Assembly (NCBI GenBank): GCA_002390745.1
Contig: DGQK01000012.1
Span: 299,897-344,899 of the forward strand
Source of the DNA: Bacteroidetes bacterium UBA4416
Lineage (GTDB): Bacteria > Bacteroidota > Bacteroidia > B-17B0 > Aurantibacillaceae
Direction: 5' to 3'
DNA length: 45,003 bases
Shown here: positions 41,019 through 45,003 of the stretch, in pieces
Position numbering within the stretch: the stretch's first letter is position 1
Layout: each line of letters starts with the position of its first letter
Position numbers and translations under genes: made by a program
The notes under the pieces: model-generated
Databases searched by the model: none
What the model was told of the DNA's origin: nothing
What the model saw: the letters and a program-made list of their open reading frames with translations, nothing else

Positions 41019-41043
41019 TAATACAATGTCTTAATTTAGTGTC

Positions 41044-41727
41044 ATGTTTGAATTGATCACGATGGATGAAGCTGGTTCGTATAATAGCAAGGCCGGCATG
41101 ATAGAGGCCTGGGCAAAAGGCTGGGCCATGGCACGTGGTGTATCAGCTCCGGTAAGGGATCATGGGGCTTTCCGGATCGATCCGGGCTGGCCGGATCAGG
41201 TCAGGCGTTATGTTTTTGCAGAGCTTAATGAAGGCTTCAAAACCCTGTGCCGCGAAATCCACGATCCATGCGTTTTTTTGAAAATCTGCGCGGCGCCTGA
41301 GCGCGTCAAAGCATGGCTGCCGGAACCTTGGATGATTGAGTCGCCGCGCTTCATGATGATTTGCGCCAAACCCATGCATCCCTTGCGGCCTCTGTTGCCC
41401 GGGGGCTACAGGCTTGAAATAGAAAAAAGTCCGGCTGTTTCTGTCATCAGGATCATGCAAAACGAAGAGCTTGCATCTATTGGCCGGGTGGTAGTGGTAG
41501 ATGGCTATGCTATTTATGACCGTATCGAAACAATTGCAGAGCACCGCCGCCTGGGCCTGGCAACGCGTGTGATGACAGAGCTGGAAGCCATTGCGTTGGA
41601 ACAAGGCGGAACGAAAGGCGTTCTGGTGGCAACAGCAGAAGGAAAAAGTCTATATGAAACCCTGGGCTGGGAAGTGTACTGCGATTATACTACCGCAGTG
41701 ATCCGCGGGCAAGCAGGGCATTGCTGA
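41044..41727 (+). CDS. GNAT-family N-acetyltransferase
   Basis: The protein has 227 residues. The C-terminal half (about 120-227) holds the GNAT core: SIGRVVVVDGYAIYDRIETIAEHRRLGLATRVM, where the acetyl-CoA pyrophosphate loop RRLGLAT lies near residues 168-174, followed by LYETLGW. The first 110 residues form a helical extension of unknown role. The acceptor cannot be predicted. It is a single gene between two terminators. Confidence 0.85.
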   Translation: MFELITMDEAGSYNSKAGMIEAWAKGWAMARGVSAPVRDHGAFRIDPGWPDQVRRYVFAELNEGFKTLCREIHDPCVFLKICAAPERVKAWLPEPWMIESPRFMMICAKPMHPLRPLLPGGYRLEIEKSPAVSVIRIMQNEELASIGRVVVVDGYAIYDRIETIAEHRRLGLATRVMTELEAIALEQGGTKGVLVATAEGKSLYETLGWEVYCDYTTAVIRGQAGHC

Positions 41728-41760
41728 GTTCCCTGGCGGAGTGGAACATCCGGAAACATA

Positions 41761-41793
41761 AAAGGCTGTCACAGTGTTGTGACAGCCTTTTTC
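41761..41793. terminator. Bidirectional terminator
   Basis: A perfect 13-bp stem AAAGGCTGTCACA/TGTGACAGCCTTT with loop GTGT has A bases before it and T bases after it. It serves the acetyltransferase gene and the convergent Hsp20 gene. Confidence 0.9.
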
Positions 41794-41809
41794 CTTCCCC
41801 TCAACCACC

Positions 41810-42271
41810 TTATGAAATTTGGATTTCCCTGAGTTGATTAGCCGTTGCTTTTTCTTTTTTCGGAACGTTTACCTTTAAGATGCCGTTCTCATAGCTTGCC
41901 GTGATGGTGTCTTTGTCGATCAGCTTTTCAGGCAATACGAAGGATCTGCTGAAAGAGTGGTAGTTGAATTCCCTTCTGCTGTAAGCCTCGGTTTCATTCT
42001 TTTCATCGCTGGTATTTTCGTATACCGATGAGATCGTTAATTTGTCCTCCTTCAATTCCAGCTTGAAATTTTTCTTTTCAAGGCCGGGCGCTGCTAATTC
42101 CAGTTCAAAAGAAGTATCGGTTTCTTTAATGTTTACAGATGGCATGGTATTGAACCCGGAACGTTTGCCGTTATGAAAAAATTCCCTGGTTAACACGTCA
42201 TCGAAGAATGTTGGAAATTGATTAAACCTGTTGTGGTTTCTGTCGCTGTTGTTTTTAGTGAATGTGTACAT
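41810..42271 (-). CDS. Hsp20-family small heat shock chaperone
   Basis: The protein has 153 residues. An N-terminal arm (1-40, rich in N and F) is followed by the alpha-crystallin domain (about 44-140: MPSVNIKETDTSFELELAAPG, then the conserved region ending ASYENGILKVNVPKKE with the A-x-x-x-N-G-x-L signature). The C-terminal IQI of REIQIS is the I-x-I anchor for oligomers. It should hold unfolding proteins in the cytosol under heat or other stress. No obvious heat-shock promoter is seen in the 296-base upstream gap. Confidence 0.93.
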   Translation of the reverse strand: MYTFTKNNSDRNHNRFNQFPTFFDDVLTREFFHNGKRSGFNTMPSVNIKETDTSFELELAAPGLEKKNFKLELKEDKLTISSVYENTSDEKNETEAYSRREFNYHSFSRSFVLPEKLIDKDTITASYENGILKVNVPKKEKATANQLREIQIS

Positions 42272-42567
42272 AGTCGTTTTTTTATTTTTGCCTTTTCTGA
42301 CAGGCGTTATACATTGTTCGTTTTTAGTTTTTTTTGTTCAGATTGCAATCCTGTACCCCTAAGATCAAGAGCCGTACCAGTTCGCTTTCGCCTGCTATTA
42401 TGGCATTTTAACGGTTTTTGGCCTGAAAAAATTTCCGGAAACACCTTGTTTTGATGCCAGAATTTCCGTTTGTACTAACCCCGGAGGGTTAATAAGTTTG
42501 ATGGAAAAACCGGGGAGCCGCTTTCTTTATAAATACATTTAATGGATAGAATTCCTTTAAAAAGAAC

Positions 42568-43728
42568 ATGAGTGATATACAACATTTTTTCAGGCCTGTA
42601 AACATTACAGATTATAAAGAAAACCAGCTGGGGCATTTCATTGCTGCCTATGCAGATGGTTCGGATTTTCCGGAGCTGAAAGATGTTGATATGGCTATTG
42701 TAGGGGTTTGCGAGGGCAGGCGTGCTGAAGGGAATGCCGGCTGCGCGCTGGCTCCTGACAGTGTCCGGAACTATTTATACAAGCTGTATCCCGGAAGCTT
42801 TCGCCCGAATATTGCCGACCTGGGGAACATCCAGCCGGGGCATGATGTGGAAGATACGTATTATGCCCTCAAATCAACGGTAGAGTTTCTTATCCGGAAT
42901 AACATCATTCCCATCATCCTTGGCGGAAGCCAGGACCTGACGTACGCGCAGTTCCTCGGTTACGAAAAGCTTGAGCAAACGATCAACATCGTTGCCGTGG
43001 ACTCCATTTTTGATCTTGGAAACCCGGAAGAGGATATGACCAGTACCGCTTACCTCGGGAAGATCATTTTGCACCAGCCCAATTATTTATTCAACTACAG
43101 CAACATCGGCTATCAGACCTACCTCGTTGACCAGGCCTCGCTCAATATGATGAACCGCTTGTATTTCGATACTTACCGCCTGGGGCAGGTGCGCGATGCC
43201 ATTGAAGAGTCAGAGCCGATCATCCGCCATGCCGATATGCTGAGCTTTGATATCAGCGCCATTAAACACAGCGATGCCCCGGCAAACCCCAATGCCTCTC
43301 CCAATGGATTCTATTCCGAAGAGGCCTGCCAGATGATGCGCTATGCAGGTATGAATGATAAGCTTTCGTCGATTGGCCTTTACGAGATCAATCCCGAGTA
43401 TGATACCAACGGGAAAACATCGAATCTGGCAGCGCAGATGATCTGGTGCTTTATGGATGGTTTCTATAACCGCAAGCAGGACTTCCCGTCGCGCACCAGC
43501 AGCGATTATGTGAAATTCCATGTGGTATTGCAGGATGAAAAATACGAGATCAATTTTTTCAAAAGCCGGAAGAGCGATCGCTGGTGGATGGAAATTCCTT
43601 ATCCGCCTACCAAAGGCCTTAAGTTCGAAAGGCATACCCTGCTGCCATGTTCTTATAAAGATTACGAAATGGCCGTCAATAACGAGATTCCGGACCGCTG
43701 GTGGCAAACCTATCAGAAGCTCGCCTGA
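42568..43728 (+). CDS. Ureohydrolase (arginase/formiminoglutamase) fold protein lacking metal ligands
   Basis: The protein has 386 residues with the ureohydrolase pattern: VGVCEGRRAEGNAGCALAPD (46-64), GGSQD (119-123), VDSIFDLG (144-151), LSFDIS (225-230) and SDAPANPNASPNGF. In active enzymes the first motif is GGxH, the second D-A-H-x-D and the third S-x-D-x-D. Here the histidine is Q122, the second histidine is I147 and the second aspartate is S230. Three of six manganese ligands are lost, so it is probably not a hydrolase. Its C-terminus has an extra 80-residue tail with W-rich segments. Confidence 0.85.
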   Translation: MSDIQHFFRPVNITDYKENQLGHFIAAYADGSDFPELKDVDMAIVGVCEGRRAEGNAGCALAPDSVRNYLYKLYPGSFRPNIADLGNIQPGHDVEDTYYALKSTVEFLIRNNIIPIILGGSQDLTYAQFLGYEKLEQTINIVAVDSIFDLGNPEEDMTSTAYLGKIILHQPNYLFNYSNIGYQTYLVDQASLNMMNRLYFDTYRLGQVRDAIEESEPIIRHADMLSFDISAIKHSDAPANPNASPNGFYSEEACQMMRYAGMNDKLSSIGLYEINPEYDTNGKTSNLAAQMIWCFMDGFYNRKQDFPSRTSSDYVKFHVVLQDEKYEINFFKSRKSDRWWMEIPYPPTKGLKFERHTLLPCSYKDYEMAVNNEIPDRWWQTYQKLA

Positions 43729-43746
43729 GGCTCCCTGCTTATCAGA

Positions 43747-44610
43747 TCACTTTTCCACGATCTTTGTGATCTCTATTTCCACGCGGCGGTCTTCGCGGTC
43801 GCTTTTCCCGGTCGGGTAATTGGCGCGCATGCCTTTGTAGGAAAGGCGGTCGGGGCTCACGCCGTTTTGCACAAGATAGTTGTACACTGCTTTGGCGCGC
43901 GCTACCGAAAGGTTTTTAATACCCGTATCGAAGTCCATGCCGTCTTCACCGGTCCGGATGCAGCAGATGTGCCCCAGGATCATGATGTGGTATTTCTGTT
44001 TCTCGAGCAATACGTTTTTCAGGTTCTCAAGGCTTTCGTATGATTCGGGAAGGAGGATGTGCCTTCCGCCGGCAAAGAGAATATTTTCGAGCGTGATCTT
44101 GTCGCCTACTTTCTGCTCATTGGAGATGATCGGAGCCTTCTTCTCAACGGTCGCCGGCTCTTCCATCACAAGTGGTTTTTCAAGCGGGATCTGTATGGGG
44201 GTCTGGAGTTTCGCTGTATACACGGCTCTGATTTCTGCGCGGCGGTTATGACTTCGTTCTGTATCCGGATTGCCGGTATTGGTAAGGCCTATTTCGCCCT
44301 TGCCTTCCGCCTCCACCGTAATGTCGGGGAATGCCGTGCCGATGGCCTGTTTTATAAAGCCGGCGCGTTTCAGGGAGAGTGCACTGTTGAAAGCATCGCT
44401 GCCTCTGTCGTCGCAGTAAGCACTCACACGTAGCTGCGGTACCTTTGCCGTATCGAGGCTTTTCAGAAAAGTCAGGAGCTTTGCCTGTTGCTCAGGGGAT
44501 AAACTGCTATGGTTGCTTTCGAAAAACACGCTGGCAGTGAGCGTTTGGGCGGAAGAAGGGATCACGGCGAAGAGCGTGATCAGCAGGGAGACAAGTAAGA
44601 GTAGGCGCAT
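43747..44610 (-). CDS. Exported protein with two OmpA-like domains
   Basis: The protein has 287 residues. Residues 1-21 form a signal peptide (hydrophobic, ending SSAQ). Domain 1 (about 25-130) has FFESNHSSLSPEQQ and ends NRRAEIRAVY. Domain 2 (about 168-287) has ILFAGGRHILLPESYESL, then ARAKAVYNYLVQNGV and RRVEIEI. OmpA domains bind peptidoglycan, and RxE/RRxE ends with N/D-x10-R are the known binding positions. No outer membrane barrel is present. It may tether or shape the cell wall in the periplasm. Confidence 0.88.
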   Translation of the reverse strand: MRLLLLVSLLITLFAVIPSSAQTLTASVFFESNHSSLSPEQQAKLLTFLKSLDTAKVPQLRVSAYCDDRGSDAFNSALSLKRAGFIKQAIGTAFPDITVEAEGKGEIGLTNTGNPDTERSHNRRAEIRAVYTAKLQTPIQIPLEKPLVMEEPATVEKKAPIISNEQKVGDKITLENILFAGGRHILLPESYESLENLKNVLLEKQKYHIMILGHICCIRTGEDGMDFDTGIKNLSVARAKAVYNYLVQNGVSPDRLSYKGMRANYPTGKSDREDRRVEIEITKIVEK

Positions 44611-44832
44611 ATCTGGTGTTTTGTATTCATAACGTCAAAACCGGATTTGGTTACAAAGATGTGTAAATCGCCCTGTTTTGAACAAAGAAAAGGGCTTTTT
44701 GTTTCTGTGGATAAACAGTACCTTTACAGCGTAAAATTTAGTATATGAAATAGCCATCTTTGTCAAAGGCAAACGCTTAGGAAGATAATGTGGCTATGTC
44801 ATACGACTTTTAAAAAATAATACCACCTGCAC

Positions 44833-45003
44833 ATGAATGTTCAATCCCTTTTGAAGCGCGCTGACAACCTCGAGTTCCTGACCATCGAGGAAGGTGTGTT
44901 TTTATACGAACAGGCACCTACATCCGAGCTGATGTTTGTGGCCAATAATATCCGCAACGTCAAAAAGCATCATTCCAATAAAGTGACCTGGCAGATCGAC
45001 CGG
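44833..45003 (+). CDS. mqnC: MqnC, cyclic dehypoxanthine futalosine synthase (5' part only)
   Basis: Only the first 57 residues lie in the window. They begin MNVQSLLKRADNLEFLTIEEG and include the VTWQIDR segment. This is the typical start of the radical SAM enzyme MqnC, and the C-x3-C-x2-C cluster motif should follow outside the window. MqnC cyclises dehypoxanthine futalosine, the step between MqnB and MqnD, both of which are encoded at 37-39 kb. MqnE starts similarly but less closely. Confidence 0.8.
   Translation, partial: MNVQSLLKRADNLEFLTIEEGVFLYEQAPTSELMFVANNIRNVKKHHSNKVTWQIDR

Overview
The window comes from a member of the phylum Bacteroidota, probably near Chitinophagales or Sphingobacteriales. 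Gene starts are preceded by A-rich leaders instead of Shine-Dalgarno sites, and several promoters carry the Bacteroidota -7 box TAnnTTTG. The gene content is also typical: a DUF5686 protein with a carboxypeptidase-like N-terminus, an M49 dipeptidyl peptidase III, the futalosine menaquinone genes, hybrid histidine kinases and WbqC. No rRNA, tRNA, CRISPR array, prophage or intact insertion sequence was seen. It reads as ordinary chromosome with repeat-rich intergenic regions. GC content looks near 50 percent and fairly even (judged by eye).

Layout. 1-6.5 kb: oxyR with a likely self-operator, a small secreted repeat protein, a secreted unknown protein, a Crp-family regulator with a VOC protein, and an exported dipeptidyl peptidase III. 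6.5-7 kb: a duplicated two-hairpin repeat and a possible 32-residue exported peptide. 7-10 kb: a YdeI-like protein, a flavin-reductase-like protein and a CrtI-type oxidoreductase. 10.3-13.6 kb: the DUF5686 envelope protein and lptB. 13.7-18.8 kb: a TauE-type permease, a tandem universal stress protein, a coiled-coil protein, and an mntR-mntH operon whose transporter carries its own C-terminal stress domain. 19-25 kb: a bestrophin-type channel divergent from a small exported PepSY-like protein that has a predicted sigma-54 promoter and upstream activator sites. Directly downstream lie an NtrC-type sigma-54 activator and, tail to tail, a hybrid histidine kinase.

25-32 kb: a glycosyltransferase, a DUF2779 nuclease, an Omp85-type barrel and a double D-Ala-D-Ala-ligase-like protein. 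32.2-33.1 kb: a small conserved-looking protein, then about 300 bp of strongly structured non-coding sequence. 33.2-36 kb: a tight operon lepB-wbqC-ogt-alkA-like. 36.1-37.2 kb: folE and a PTPS-family gene. 37.2-38.8 kb: mqnB and mqnD; mqnC begins at the right edge. 38.9-44.6 kb: an M13 peptidase, a GNAT acetyltransferase, an Hsp20 chaperone, a ureohydrolase-fold protein that has lost metal ligands, and a tandem OmpA-domain protein.

The best candidates for something new are: the sigma-54 unit at 20.7-25.1 kb; hairpin repeats whose arms co-vary between copies (1.07 kb and 37.9 kb, with a degenerate half at 33.0 kb); the chain of perfect stems at 32.8-33.08 kb; predicted self-operators in front of oxyR and mntR; the DUF2779 double nuclease; the double ligase; and the apparent ureohydrolase pseudoenzyme.
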